From Alteriqipengyuania halimionae (GTDB lineage: Bacteria; Pseudomonadota; Alphaproteobacteria; Sphingomonadales; Sphingomonadaceae): 64,000 nucleotides of DNA. Position 1 is the first letter of the stretch; every line of letters begins with the position of its first letter. The position numbers and the translations under genes were made by a program. The notes beneath the pieces are model-generated. The model was not told the DNA's origin. It was given only the letters and a program-made list of their open reading frames with translations, and searched no databases. The stretch is taken from contig NZ_WTYR01000001.1 in NCBI RefSeq assembly GCF_009827575.1, forward strand, positions 2,391,001-2,455,000. Reading direction: 5' to 3'. This document shows, piece by piece, positions 49,198 to 60,575 of this stretch.

Positions 49198-51755
49198 CAG
49201 GAAATAAGCTTGCCCAGCTCGGCAAAGGGGTTGCCGGGAACGGGACCCTTGTCGCGGCGGGGTGGCTTACCGCCCTTATGACTCTTGCCGCGCGCCTGCC
49301 CCTGTCCAGAACGGGCGGGGGCGGAGCCCCGTCGAGGCTGCCAACGCCACCGCGGCTGGGCCGGCGGCCCGAACTCGCCTTCGGCCAGCGGCTTGACATC
49401 CTTCGCCTTGAACCCCCCAGCGCGCATCAATTGCAGGATCGTCTCTGGCGTCATCCCGGTGCTGATCGCGAGCGAGGGGTCTAGTATGAATTGCCGGGCC
49501 TTGCCTTCGACGCGGGTCTTGTGCGCTTCGCGGAGAATCTTTTCGGCGCTGTCGAGCCTCAGCGCCTGCTTGCCGAACACGCGATACGCCAGCGGGACAG
49601 GCTTGGTTGCCTCAAGCACCGGCTGCATCTCGTCGGCCAGCGGCGGAAGGCGGCGGCCTGAAATTACCGCTAGCGCGCGCCATATCGCAAGCGCCTTGCG
49701 CTTGAGCATGGCCGGATGGAAAATATCCAGCGCCCCCACCGTCACGCCGAGGCGCGAGAGCATCTTGCGCTGATCGGGATCGAGCGCGTCGAGACCCGAA
49801 CTGGTCCGCGGCACCATTCCGCCGCGTTCGGAGAGGCTGACGAGCAGCGCGCGCAATTCCGATCCGGCATCGAAATCCTTTGCCGCCGCAGCGAGCTTGC
49901 GCAGCGGAACGAGCGGCTCCAGTGCTGTGGCGAGCCACGCTTCGAGTGCGCTGATCAGTTCGGATTTCGCATCGTCGGGCAGCAGCACCAGATTGCGATG
50001 CGGCGCCAGGCGAGGTGCAAGCAGATCGTTGTGCACCTCGATCAGCGCGAGCGGCCGGCCCTCATGGACCAGTTGGCTTTCGTCCAGTGTGACGATCGCA
50101 GGCGTTTCGCCGATCGCCTTGGCCAGCGTGCGCGCCTTGTCCGCGAGGAGGCGCGGCAAATGCTTTTCCGCTGCGGCATGGAGCATTCGGCTGTCCTCGG
50201 CGCTCGCATCGCTATCGGCGCGGAAGGCGAAGCCCTCCAGCGTGCCCAGACGCTCTTCGTCGACGAGTACGATATCGTCGGCCACGGTTACGGGCAGGCT
50301 GCTGCCGTCTTCGCCCATCTTCTTCATCAGTAAACTCGTCCTTCGATTGACGAAACGTTCGGTCAGCCGCTCATGTAGCGCATCGGATAGGCGGTCTTCC
50401 ACCTCTCGCGCGCGGGCCGACAAAGCTTCGCGCTGTTCGACCCAGTCGGGCCGTTCGGCAATATAGGTCCAGCTGCGGATCGCGGCGATGCGTTGCTGAA
50501 GCGTGTCGATATCGCCGCCAGTGCGATTGAGCTCGTCGATCGCCTTGGCGGCCTGCGCTGCGGGTATCGCCCCTTCACGCAATTGTCGCCACAAGCGCGC
50601 GACGAAGCGGGCATGATTGTCGATCCCGTAATTGCGGAAATCCGGCAGCGAGCAGGCGTGCCAGAAGCGTTCGACCTGCCGAGAGCCCGTGATCAGCCCG
50701 GCAATTGCAGGATCTCCGGCAAGCTTTCGCAGCACGGCAAGGTCGGTCGCCTCGGGCGGTTTCATCAGCCCGGCTTCGCGCGGCGGGGCGTCGAGATCTT
50801 CGATCAACACGGCAAGATTGTCGTAACGCGGGTCGGGTTCGCGCCAATAGAGGCCGGTTAGCGGGGGGAAACGATGTTCCTCGATCGCGAAGACCTCCTC
50901 GTCCTCGAATTCGAGTTCGCGCTTGCCGGTCCCGGCAATCGTGCCGAAGGTCCCGTCGCGTTGATGACGGCCCGCGCGCCCGGCGATCTGCGCCATTTCC
51001 GAAGTGGTCAGCCGGCGTCGACGGACACCATCGAACTTGCTGAGCCCGGCAAAGGCGACGTGATCGAGATCGAGATTGAGGCCCATCCCGATCGCATCGG
51101 TGGCGACGAGGTAATCGACCTCGCCCGACTGGAATAGGTCGACCTGCGCGTTCCGGGTCCGCGGCGACAAAGCGCCGGTCACCACCGCGGCGCCGCCACG
51201 CAGGCGCCGCAGCATTTCCGCAGCGGCGTAAACCTCCTCGGCCGAGAAGGCCACTACGGCGGACCGCGAGGGCAGGCGCGAAACCTTGCGCGCAGGCGCG
51301 TGGCTTAAAGTCGAAAACCGCGGGCGGGCGGTGATTTCGCTTCCTGGCAAGAGCGACCGGACGAGCGGCGCAAGGGTGTCCGAGCCGAGCATCATCGTCT
51401 CCTCGCGTCCCCGCGTGTCGAGCAAATGCTTGGTGAAAGTATGCCCGCGTTCGCGGTCGGCGCCCAATTGCGCTTCGTCCAGAGCGAAAAAGGCCCAATC
51501 TGCGTTCCGCGGCAGGGCTTCGGCGGTGCAGAGGAAGTAGCGAGCGCCTTGGGGCACGATCCGCTCTTCCCCGGTGATCAGCGCGACTTCTTTAGGAGGC
51601 TTGAGTTTGCAAACCCGATCGTAGACTTCGCGGGCGAGCAACCGCAGCGGAAAGCCGATTGCGCCGCTCGAATGCGCGCACATCCGCTCGATCGCGAGAT
51701 GCGTCTTGCCGGTATTGGTGGGTCCGAGGACCGCGTGGACCTTGTGCGCGACCAT
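49197..51755 (-). CDS. SUV3-like DNA/RNA helicase
   Basis: An 852-residue superfamily 2 helicase. The Walker A is GPTNTGKTHLA at the N-terminus, and Walker B is DEAQLGADRERGH. TDAIGMGLNLDLDHVAFAG and QIAGRAGRHQRDGTFG form motifs V and VI. The long C-terminal region (about 400-800) is helical, and the last 60 residues are Lys/Arg/Gly-rich and probably unstructured. Family members act in RNA metabolism, as mitochondrial SUV3 does, but the bacterial role is not established. The ATG at 51755 has AGGGTG upstream. Confidence 0.88.
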   Translation of the reverse strand: MVAHKVHAVLGPTNTGKTHLAIERMCAHSSGAIGFPLRLLAREVYDRVCKLKPPKEVALITGEERIVPQGARYFLCTAEALPRNADWAFFALDEAQLGADRERGHTFTKHLLDTRGREETMMLGSDTLAPLVRSLLPGSEITARPRFSTLSHAPARKVSRLPSRSAVVAFSAEEVYAAAEMLRRLRGGAAVVTGALSPRTRNAQVDLFQSGEVDYLVATDAIGMGLNLDLDHVAFAGLSKFDGVRRRRLTTSEMAQIAGRAGRHQRDGTFGTIAGTGKRELEFEDEEVFAIEEHRFPPLTGLYWREPDPRYDNLAVLIEDLDAPPREAGLMKPPEATDLAVLRKLAGDPAIAGLITGSRQVERFWHACSLPDFRNYGIDNHARFVARLWRQLREGAIPAAQAAKAIDELNRTGGDIDTLQQRIAAIRSWTYIAERPDWVEQREALSARAREVEDRLSDALHERLTERFVNRRTSLLMKKMGEDGSSLPVTVADDIVLVDEERLGTLEGFAFRADSDASAEDSRMLHAAAEKHLPRLLADKARTLAKAIGETPAIVTLDESQLVHEGRPLALIEVHNDLLAPRLAPHRNLVLLPDDAKSELISALEAWLATALEPLVPLRKLAAAAKDFDAGSELRALLVSLSERGGMVPRTSSGLDALDPDQRKMLSRLGVTVGALDIFHPAMLKRKALAIWRALAVISGRRLPPLADEMQPVLEATKPVPLAYRVFGKQALRLDSAEKILREAHKTRVEGKARQFILDPSLAISTGMTPETILQLMRAGGFKAKDVKPLAEGEFGPPAQPRWRWQPRRGSAPARSGQGQARGKSHKGGKPPRRDKGPVPGNPFAELGKLIS

Positions 51756-51834
51756 GTCGACACCCTGCTTAGGGGGCCTGCCCGCCTTCGGGCAAGCGCG
51801 CGCGCGACTCGGTTCACCGCACACAGGATTCGCT

Positions 51835-51862
51835 TAGCCGAAGATTAACTTTGTTTCGGCTA
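51835..51862. promoter_or_regulatory. Inverted repeat in the M23/helicase intergenic region
   Basis: TAGCCGAA and TTCGGCTA, perfect 8-bp arms 12 nt apart (loop AAGATTAACTTTG with small overlap). It lies about 80 nt upstream of the M23 start and 80 nt from the divergent helicase start. It may be an operator or a transcript hairpin. Confidence 0.35.
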
Positions 51863-51940
51863 GCTTTCGTCGCAGAAATCGGCGCTGGTGGCGACGCGCG
51901 AGCCTTGCCCGCCATGTGCGCGAATTGAGGAATTCGATCA

Positions 51941-53560
51941 GTGTACAAACCCGTTCCCGAGCATGAGACGGCCGGCACCGCGAAAGACGGTGCCCCCAAG
52001 CTCGCGCTCGGAATGGCTTTGAATAGCGACGAATCCGATACCGCACGCGCCGGAGACCTCTCTGGATTTGACTTACGCACGCTAGCGGCGCGCTACGAGA
52101 ACTGGCGCATCGCGACCGGAGAAAAACTCAAGGCGATGGAAATTGCGCCCGATCTGGGCCGGAACATTGGTAGTCGCCGCTGGCTACGCGGCGCAGCAAC
52201 TTTCATCGGGTTGACCGTGCTGGCGTTCGCTCTCGGGCCCAGTTTCGATCCGATCCATGCGGCACCTCCGGCAGCGATCGACGATACCGCGCGTGACGAA
52301 TACCGCTCGATGATGATCATGCCGCTGGCCGAAGGCGGCGAAAGCGGACGGATTACCGGGGCAAGCCTGGCCGTCACTCCGCTGAAGAACACGCCCGAAC
52401 GGCCGACGATCGAGCGCAGCCTGTCGCTGCCGCGCGGCGGATCTTTCGCCGGCCTTCTCCGCCGCGCCGGGCTCCAGAGTGCCGATGCAAGCGCCGCCGA
52501 AGAGCTGGTGGGCGGGGTGGTGCCACTGTCCGAGATCGACGCCGGAACCCAAATCGACCTCACGCTGGGCCGCCGCCCGCAGGCCGGAGCGCCGCGACCG
52601 CTGGAGAACCTGAGCTTCCGTGCACGGTTCGATCTGGTGCTCGAATTGCAGCGCGGGCCGGATGGGAAGCTGGCTGCGATCAAGCGCCCTATCACGGTCG
52701 ACGACACGCCGCTGCGCATACGCGGCAATGTCGGCGAAGGTCTGTATCGCTCTGCTCGTGCCGCAGGAGCTCCCGCGCGTGCGATCCGCGATTATCTGCG
52801 TCTGATGGGCGGTAGAGTCAGCCTCAATAGCGAGGTCGGTTCGGACGATACGTTCGACATGGTGTTCGAATATGCGCGCGCGGCGACGGGCGAGGTCAAA
52901 CTGGGCAAGCTGCTCTATGCCGGGCTCGAGCGTTCGGACAAATCCGACATCGAACTCACGCGCTTTGGCGACAAGGGCAAGTTCTTCGATGCCAAAGGCA
53001 AGGGCGAGCTGAGCGGCGGGCTCTCGCGCCCCACCTCTGGCCGCATGACGTCAGGCTATGGAATGCGCAAGCACCCGATCCTCGGCTATCGCCGGATGCA
53101 TGGCGGGCTCGATTTCGGTGGCGGATACGGCGCGCCGATCTATGCAGTGACCGATGGCGTTGTCTCCAGCGCAGGCCGCGCAGGTGGCTGTGGGAACGCG
53201 GTGCGATTGAACCACTCCGGCGGGCTGCAATCGCGCTATTGCCATATGAGCCGTATGGTGGTGCGCAGTGGTCAGCGGGTCAAACGTGGCCAGGTGATCG
53301 GCTATATCGGATCGACCGGGCTCTCGACCGGCCCGCACCTTCATTACGAACTCTACCAGAGCGGTCGGCGCGTCGATCCGCGCTCGGTCAAATATGTCGA
53401 ACAGGAAACGCTCGGCGGGCGGCAACTGGCAGCGATGCGCGCGACGATGGCGCGACTGCGGGATGTCCAGCCGGGCGCCGCACTGGACAGCCTGGTCGAT
53501 ACCGGGCCGGCTGCTGACGAGCCGGTGCGTGAAATCGATCGGATCGGCCCGGACGAGTGA
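51941..53560 (+). CDS. M23-family peptidoglycan metallopeptidase
   Basis: A 539-residue predicted periplasmic or membrane-anchored endopeptidase. A cytoplasmic N-terminus of about 75 residues precedes a hydrophobic segment (FIGLTVLAFALG). The M23/LytM domain (about 365-470) has zinc ligands in MHGGLDFGGGYG and GPHLHYEL. An alpha/beta linker with OPA-like domains occupies 130-350. It starts with GTG. It probably cleaves peptide cross-links during growth or division. Confidence 0.9.
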   Translation: MYKPVPEHETAGTAKDGAPKLALGMALNSDESDTARAGDLSGFDLRTLAARYENWRIATGEKLKAMEIAPDLGRNIGSRRWLRGAATFIGLTVLAFALGPSFDPIHAAPPAAIDDTARDEYRSMMIMPLAEGGESGRITGASLAVTPLKNTPERPTIERSLSLPRGGSFAGLLRRAGLQSADASAAEELVGGVVPLSEIDAGTQIDLTLGRRPQAGAPRPLENLSFRARFDLVLELQRGPDGKLAAIKRPITVDDTPLRIRGNVGEGLYRSARAAGAPARAIRDYLRLMGGRVSLNSEVGSDDTFDMVFEYARAATGEVKLGKLLYAGLERSDKSDIELTRFGDKGKFFDAKGKGELSGGLSRPTSGRMTSGYGMRKHPILGYRRMHGGLDFGGGYGAPIYAVTDGVVSSAGRAGGCGNAVRLNHSGGLQSRYCHMSRMVVRSGQRVKRGQVIGYIGSTGLSTGPHLHYELYQSGRRVDPRSVKYVEQETLGGRQLAAMRATMARLRDVQPGAALDSLVDTGPAADEPVREIDRIGPDE

Positions 53561-53601
53561 GGATAAGGAAAGGGCTGACAGCGGTCGCGCAATGCGGCTA
53601 G

Positions 53602-55176
<1,575 letters not shown>

Positions 55177-55180
<4 letters not shown>

Positions 55181-57372
55181 CCGGACGCCTTCCCTTTCTG
55201 GTGACGATCTTGGCGGGCAGTTTCCTGCTGTTCATGGTGCAGCCGATGGTTGCGCGGCTGGCGCTGCCCAGCTTGGGCGGCGCGCCCAATGTCTGGAACA
55301 GCGCGATGCTCGTCTATCAGGCGCTGTTGCTGGGCGGTTACGCTTATGCCCATTTCATCGGGCGTTTCGCCTATCGCACGCAAGTGATCGGCCATGTCGC
55401 GTTGCTCGTCCTGGCGGCCCTGACGCTGCCGATCGCGCTTGCCGATATCGGCGAACAACGGCAGGATCTCGCCACGTTCTGGGTCCCGCTGCTTTTCCTA
55501 GCCAGTATCGGGCCGCTGTTCTTTGCTGTGTCGGCGCAGGCGCCGCTGATTCAGCGCTGGTTTGGCGCGGTGCCCGATGCGGGCGACCCCTATCCGCTCT
55601 ACGCCGCGTCCAATTTTGGCAGTTTCGCAGGGCTGTTCGCCTATCCGCTGCTGCTCGAGCCCTATTGGCGGCTCGAAACGCAAACACTTGCGTGGGCGCT
55701 CGGCTACGGCACCCTGGTGTTGCTGACGGCATTTACGGGCTGGACCATGATACGCGCGCGACGGGCCGATGGCGCAACTGCCGCGGTTACCACAGCCGTG
55801 CCTCCGACCAGCGAGAAGCCTTCTACCCGTACGATCCTCCTGTGGCTTGCCCTGTCTGCCGTGCCATCGGGCCTGATGCTCTCGACCACCGCGCATCTCA
55901 CCACCGATATCGTCGCGATGCCGCTAATCTGGGCCATCCCGCTAGGGTTGTATCTGCTCAGCTTCACGATCGCCTTTGCGGACAACAGGACACTGGCATT
56001 CGTGTTCTGCCGTTTGGCTCCGTCCTTCGTAATGCTGGCGGGTGGATTGTCGTTGACTGGCGCGAGCAAACTGCCGCTGATGGCAGGCCTGGCCTCGGTC
56101 GCGATGCTGTTCGTGATTGCGGTGGCGCTGCATTCGCGGCTGTTCGCTTTACGGCCCGCTCCCGATCGGCTGACTTTCTTCTACCTGATCATGTCGGCCG
56201 GCGGCGCGCTGGGCGGAGTTTTCGCCGCACTGGTTGCGCCGACTTTGTTCGACTGGGTGTGGGAACATCCGATCCTCGTTCTCGCCTCGGCGGCGCTCCT
56301 CCCTTCGCTTGCATGGTTCGACTGGCCCAGTGCACGCGGGCTCGATGAACGTACGAAGCGAATTGTCGCGCTAGGTATTGTGCTGGCGGCGGCGATCGCC
56401 GCAGCGGTGCTGTTTCGGCTCGATCCGGAAAGCGACAGCCTGCTACGGGCGATTCTTTACAGCGGGATCGCGTTGTGCGGGGTACTGCTGGCCTTCCACC
56501 GTTGGTATTTCGTGGCAGTCCTGGCGATCCTGATGGCGGCGATGGGCGGCCTGCCAGCGATCGACGCAAGCTTGAAGGGCATGCGCGAGCGGTCGTATTT
56601 CGGGGTCTACACCGTTCGGACCGATGACTATCAGAAAACGCTTGCACACGGCACGACGCTGCATGGCGCGCAATTGCTCGGAAAGGACCGACGCAACGAT
56701 CCGACGACCTATTATGGTCCCAACTCGGGCGTAGGTCTTGCCATGCGCCATGCAGGTGACGATGCGAATATCGGGGTTGTCGGGCTCGGAGTGGGCACGC
56801 TGGCTTGCTATAAAAGGCCGAACCAGCATTGGACGTTTTTCGAGATCGATCCGCTGGTGGTCGGGTATTCGCGCGACGGCGCCTTCACCTTCGTTCGCGA
56901 TTGCGCACCCGATGCCGAAATGGTGATCGGCGACGCGCGGATCGAACTCGCCGAAGGCCCGGCCCACCGTTACGACGTGCTCGCGGTCGATGCGTTTTCA
57001 TCGGACTCGATCCCGCTTCATTTGCTGACCCGCGAGGCGCTGCAAACCTATATGCGCTCGCTCGCACCGGGCGGTGTTCTCGCGGTCCATATTTCGAACC
57101 GCTATATCGACCTCGAACCGTCGCTCGCGGCTCTGGCCGATGCCGAAGGACTCCAGGCGATGGTTCGGCGAGACAATCCGCCCGGCGGATGGCCGCTGAC
57201 CTCGTCGTGGTGGGTGGTACTGGCGAAAGACAAGGCGACGCTCGATGCGCTTGCCACGTTCGATGACCAGAGATGGCTGCAAATTCGCCGCGATGGCCGC
57301 CCGGTATGGACCGATTCACATGCTTCGGTGCTTCCGTTTATTGATTGGGGCGGCATATTTTCGGGCCCGTGA
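55177..57372 (+). CDS. Fused membrane/spermidine-synthase-like protein
   Basis: A 731-residue protein. The N-terminal half (about 1-470) has about 12 hydrophobic segments, and the C-terminal part (about 480-730) is a spermidine-synthase-like Rossmann domain with GLGVGTLACY and EIDPLVV. Unlike polyamine synthases it shows VIGDARIELAEGP in place of the usual aminopropyl site. Such fused-MFS proteins are common and uncharacterised, and true spermidine synthesis is doubtful. The start overlaps the GNAT stop as ATGA. Confidence 0.82.
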
Positions 57373-57400
57373 GGGCAAGGTTCTCGCAAGGAGGTGCGCC

Positions 57401-57970
57401 ATGGACGGCGTTTCGATTATTTCCATCCACGGCAAGACGCCGCGCATCCACGACAGCGCTTTCGTCGCCCCCGGCTGCCGGATCATCGGCGATGTCGAGA
57501 TCGGACCGGACAGCTCGATCTGGTACAATTGCGTGTTGCGCGCCGATGTTAGTCGGATCGTGATCGGCGAACGGACCAATGTGCAGGATGGCAGCGTGCT
57601 GCATTGCGATCCCGAAAAGCCCGGCGATCCCGAAGGCTCTCCCCTGATCATCGGCGATGACGTGCTGATCGGCCACATGGCGATGGTGCATGGCTGCATC
57701 ATCGAGGACCGCGGCTTCGTCGGGCTCGGAGCGATCGCAATGAACAAGGCGGTGATCGGCTCCGATGCCATGCTCGCGGCGGGCGCGATGCTGACCGAGA
57801 ACAAGGTTATGGGCGCACGCGAATTGTGGGCCGGCCGCCCGGCCAAGAAATTGCGCGACCTGCCCGACCAGGCGATTGCCGGCATGCGCGCAGGCGTGGT
57901 CCATTATGCCGAGAATGCACGCCATCACGCAGCTGCGATCGAGCAGGGCCTTGGCGCGTCCGAAGGTTGA
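57401..57970 (+). CDS. Gamma-carbonic anhydrase family protein
   Basis: A 189-residue left-handed beta-helix protein with hexapeptide repeats (ISIHGKTPRIHDSAFVAPGCRI). The three zinc-ligand histidines fall in SVLHCD and GHMAMVHGC, the gamma-CA pattern. Catalytic activity is uncertain in this subfamily (YrdA/PaaY-like). AAGGAGGTG 6 nt before the ATG is very strong. The DUF167 gene overlaps its end. Confidence 0.88.
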   Translation: MDGVSIISIHGKTPRIHDSAFVAPGCRIIGDVEIGPDSSIWYNCVLRADVSRIVIGERTNVQDGSVLHCDPEKPGDPEGSPLIIGDDVLIGHMAMVHGCIIEDRGFVGLGAIAMNKAVIGSDAMLAAGAMLTENKVMGARELWAGRPAKKLRDLPDQAIAGMRAGVVHYAENARHHAAAIEQGLGASEG

Positions 57971-58232
57971 TCTTCCACCGCGCGATGCCGTCCGCGCATT
58001 GTGCGATCCGCAAGGAAGGGTGGCGGTGCGGGTAACGCCCGGCGCGCGCCAGCAAGCGCTCGAGATTGCCGATGGTCAGTTGCGGGCAAAAGTGCGCGCC
58101 AAACCGACCGACGGGGCCGCCAACGATGCGGTTCTCGCCCTGGTCGCTCAAGCTTTCGGCGTGGCGACGTCACGATGCCAAATCTTGCGCGGCGCAACTT
58201 CTCGCGAAAAACTGATCGGCGTCGACTTCTAG
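57915..58232 (+). CDS. DUF167 (YggU-like) protein
   Basis: A 105-residue DUF167 protein with the diagnostic VRVTPGARQQALE and KVRAKPTDGAANDAVLALVA segments, and the ILRGATSREKLIGVD end. Its function is not known. The start is uncertain: an ATG at 57915 or 57876 lies within the carbonic anhydrase gene, 56 or 95 nt before its stop. It shares a CTAG stop overlap with the YoaK gene. Confidence 0.82.
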   Translation: MHAITQLRSSRALARPKVDLPPRDAVRALCDPQGRVAVRVTPGARQQALEIADGQLRAKVRAKPTDGAANDAVLALVAQAFGVATSRCQILRGATSREKLIGVDF

Positions 58233-58894
58233 CTGAATGCCGCGTTCCGGCTGACGGCCGAGTGTCGTTGGACATAGGCAGCGAAGATCGCGAGCAGCAC
58301 GGCAAGCCCAGATGCGACCCAGAGCGCAATCGCCGGGTAATGCACGGTGGTCAGCGCCCCGCCAATTGCCCCGATCAGCAGGCTTCCCCACAGCAAGAGG
58401 AAAGGCAGTGGCGAAACGCTCGCCTTCCCGACGATTCGTTCCGCCACCAACTGCCCGACCCGCACCAATGCGCCGGTCATGTATGTAAGGCCGACGGGGC
58501 TCCCGCGATTGGCGCTCAACACCGTGTTCAACGCCCCCATCGTCAGCACCAGTAGCGCGAGTGAGACCGGCACCTGTCCCGCCGCGCGTGCAAAGGCGGC
58601 GAGCACCAGACCTCCCAGGACCAGCAGCGTCACCACCGATTTGCGCCGGTGTGGAAACCGGTCGCCCAACATAGTGCCGCCGGTCACGCCGATCACGAAT
58701 CCGGCAATCAGGAGGGCGGGGACAAGCACGCGGTGGCCTCCGGTCGCAAGGTCGCGCGCGAGCAGGGTGGTGTTACCTGTCATGAACGACACGAAATAAC
58801 CGTCGAGCTGAAGAAAGCCGGTCACATCGACGAATCCGGCCAGCGCGGCGACGGAATAGGCGAACCGTCTTTGCAAAGGGGAGAATCGCTGCAT
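58229..58894 (-). CDS. YoaK/DUF1275 membrane protein
   Basis: A 221-residue integral membrane protein with six hydrophobic segments and the DUF1275 motif ALAGFVDVTGFLQLDGYFVSFMTGNTT in parts near the start, and GALNTVLSANRGSPVGLTYMTG later. Its function is not established. It is convergent with the DUF167 gene (shared stop) and lies downstream of the ligase operon. Confidence 0.85.
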   Translation of the reverse strand: MQRFSPLQRRFAYSVAALAGFVDVTGFLQLDGYFVSFMTGNTTLLARDLATGGHRVLVPALLIAGFVIGVTGGTMLGDRFPHRRKSVVTLLVLGGLVLAAFARAAGQVPVSLALLVLTMGALNTVLSANRGSPVGLTYMTGALVRVGQLVAERIVGKASVSPLPFLLLWGSLLIGAIGGALTTVHYPAIALWVASGLAVLLAIFAAYVQRHSAVSRNAAFS

Positions 58895-58952
58895 AGGTTT
58901 CGGCTAAGCGATCCACCGCAGGTTGAGAAGGCGAAATAACCCGCGCTTAGGC

Positions 58953-60572
58953 TCAATCGCGGATCAGCGCGCGCAAGCTCTCGATCCGGTCGGCTTCGTG
59001 TGGCGGTTTGTCCCAGCGGATCCGGTGGATGCGGGGAAAGCGCATGGCGAGGCCGGACTTATGGCGTTTGCTCTCGTGCACCGAATCAAATGCGACTTCG
59101 AACACGAGGCTTTTGTCGGTCTCGCGCACCGGGCCGAAGCGGTTGACCGTTTTCTGTCGCACATGGCGATCGAGCTTCTTCAGTTCGTCATCGGTGAAGC
59201 CAGAATAGGCCTTCCCAACCGGCAACAGATCTGACCCCTGGTCGGGGTCGCCATTCCAGCAGCCGAAGGTGTAATCGGAGTAGAAACTCGATCGCCTGCC
59301 GCTGCCACGCTGGGCATACATCAGCACGCAATCGATCAGCAGCGGATCGCGCTTCCATTTGTACCACAGGCCAGTCTTGCGCCCGGCCAGATAGGGCGCG
59401 TCGCGGCGCTTGAGCATCAGCCCCTCGATCGCATCGTCGCGGGCGCCTTCGCGGATTTGGGCGAGGTGTTCGAAATCGCGCGCTTCGACGAGCGCCGACA
59501 GGTCGAAATGCGAAGCGGGTAGGCGAGACATCATCTTCTCAAGTCGCTTGCGGCGCTCGGTCCAGCCAAGCGCGCGCAGGTCCTCGCCTTCCACGATCAG
59601 CGCATCGTATAGCCGCACGAAGGCAGGCGCCTCTTTCAGCATCTTCTTGCTGACGGTCTTGCGCCCCAGGCGCTGCTGAAGCGCATTGAAGCTCGCCGCT
59701 CCGCCTTCCTCTCCGCCCTGCTGATTGCCGCGGACCAGCAATTCGCCGTCAAGTACGGCGTTGACCGGCAGCACATCGAGCAGTTCGGGGAAAGTGGCCG
59801 AGATGTCGTCGCCGGAGCGGGAGTAGAGCTTGGTCTGTTCCTCTCCCGGCAGTCCGGCGCGCACCAGCTGAACTCGAATGCCGTCCCATTTCCATTCGGC
59901 TGCATATTCGTCGAGCGAGACGACGGTCTCCTCGAGGGGATGGGCGAGCATGAAAGGACGGAAGGTCGGCAGGTTCTCGGTGTCTGGCGGGTCGGTCCCG
60001 TCCGCCGCCCACGCGAACAATTCGGGATAGGGTGGCTCAAGCCCGTGCCAGTATTCCTCGACGTCGTCGATCGACACATCGAACGCTTGGGCAAAGGCCG
60101 TCTTCGCCAATCGGGAAGACACCCCGACTCGCATGCCGCCGGTCGCAAGCTTGAGGAGTGCGTAGCGCCCGTTCACATCGAGCGTGTCGAGCAGCCTGGG
60201 TAGTTCGCTCATCACGGACGCGCGCGTCATCTGCGAAAGCCGATCCACGACGTCGTTCACCGAAAGCGACGCCATGACGTCAGCTCCTTTGCCGATTTGC
60301 CCTGTTTCCCAGAGAAGGCTGGCGGTTTCCGCCGTGTCTCCGACGAAATCCCGGCTCAGCGTCCACAGGACCGGGTCGATCCGTTCCTTGAGCAGATTGC
60401 GGATGGTCGACGATTTGACCGCCGGGAAGTCGAGCTCGTCGGTCAGCGCCGCGAGTGCCCAACCTCGATCGGGATCCGGCGTCGCGCGAAGGTATTCGGC
60501 GATCAGGCGCAGTTTTTCGTTGCGGCTGCGTGTGTAGATCAGCGCATCGATCAAGGCGGCGAACTCGTCCAC
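58953..60572 (-). CDS. ATP-dependent DNA ligase (cisplatin damage response type)
   Basis: A 539-residue ATP-dependent ligase. The N-terminal region (about 1-190) is a DNA-binding helical domain. The adenylation motif is EWKWDGIRVQLV (lysine nucleophile about K228), with motif III/IIIa and the C-terminal OB domain (about 410-530). It belongs to the ligase family always next to an MBL exonuclease, and is different from NAD-dependent LigA. A role in repair is inferred from that family. The exonuclease gene ends 3 nt before it. Confidence 0.92.
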   Translation of the reverse strand: MDEFAALIDALIYTRSRNEKLRLIAEYLRATPDPDRGWALAALTDELDFPAVKSSTIRNLLKERIDPVLWTLSRDFVGDTAETASLLWETGQIGKGADVMASLSVNDVVDRLSQMTRASVMSELPRLLDTLDVNGRYALLKLATGGMRVGVSSRLAKTAFAQAFDVSIDDVEEYWHGLEPPYPELFAWAADGTDPPDTENLPTFRPFMLAHPLEETVVSLDEYAAEWKWDGIRVQLVRAGLPGEEQTKLYSRSGDDISATFPELLDVLPVNAVLDGELLVRGNQQGGEEGGAASFNALQQRLGRKTVSKKMLKEAPAFVRLYDALIVEGEDLRALGWTERRKRLEKMMSRLPASHFDLSALVEARDFEHLAQIREGARDDAIEGLMLKRRDAPYLAGRKTGLWYKWKRDPLLIDCVLMYAQRGSGRRSSFYSDYTFGCWNGDPDQGSDLLPVGKAYSGFTDDELKKLDRHVRQKTVNRFGPVRETDKSLVFEVAFDSVHESKRHKSGLAMRFPRIHRIRWDKPPHEADRIESLRALIRD

Positions 60573-60575
60573 CCC

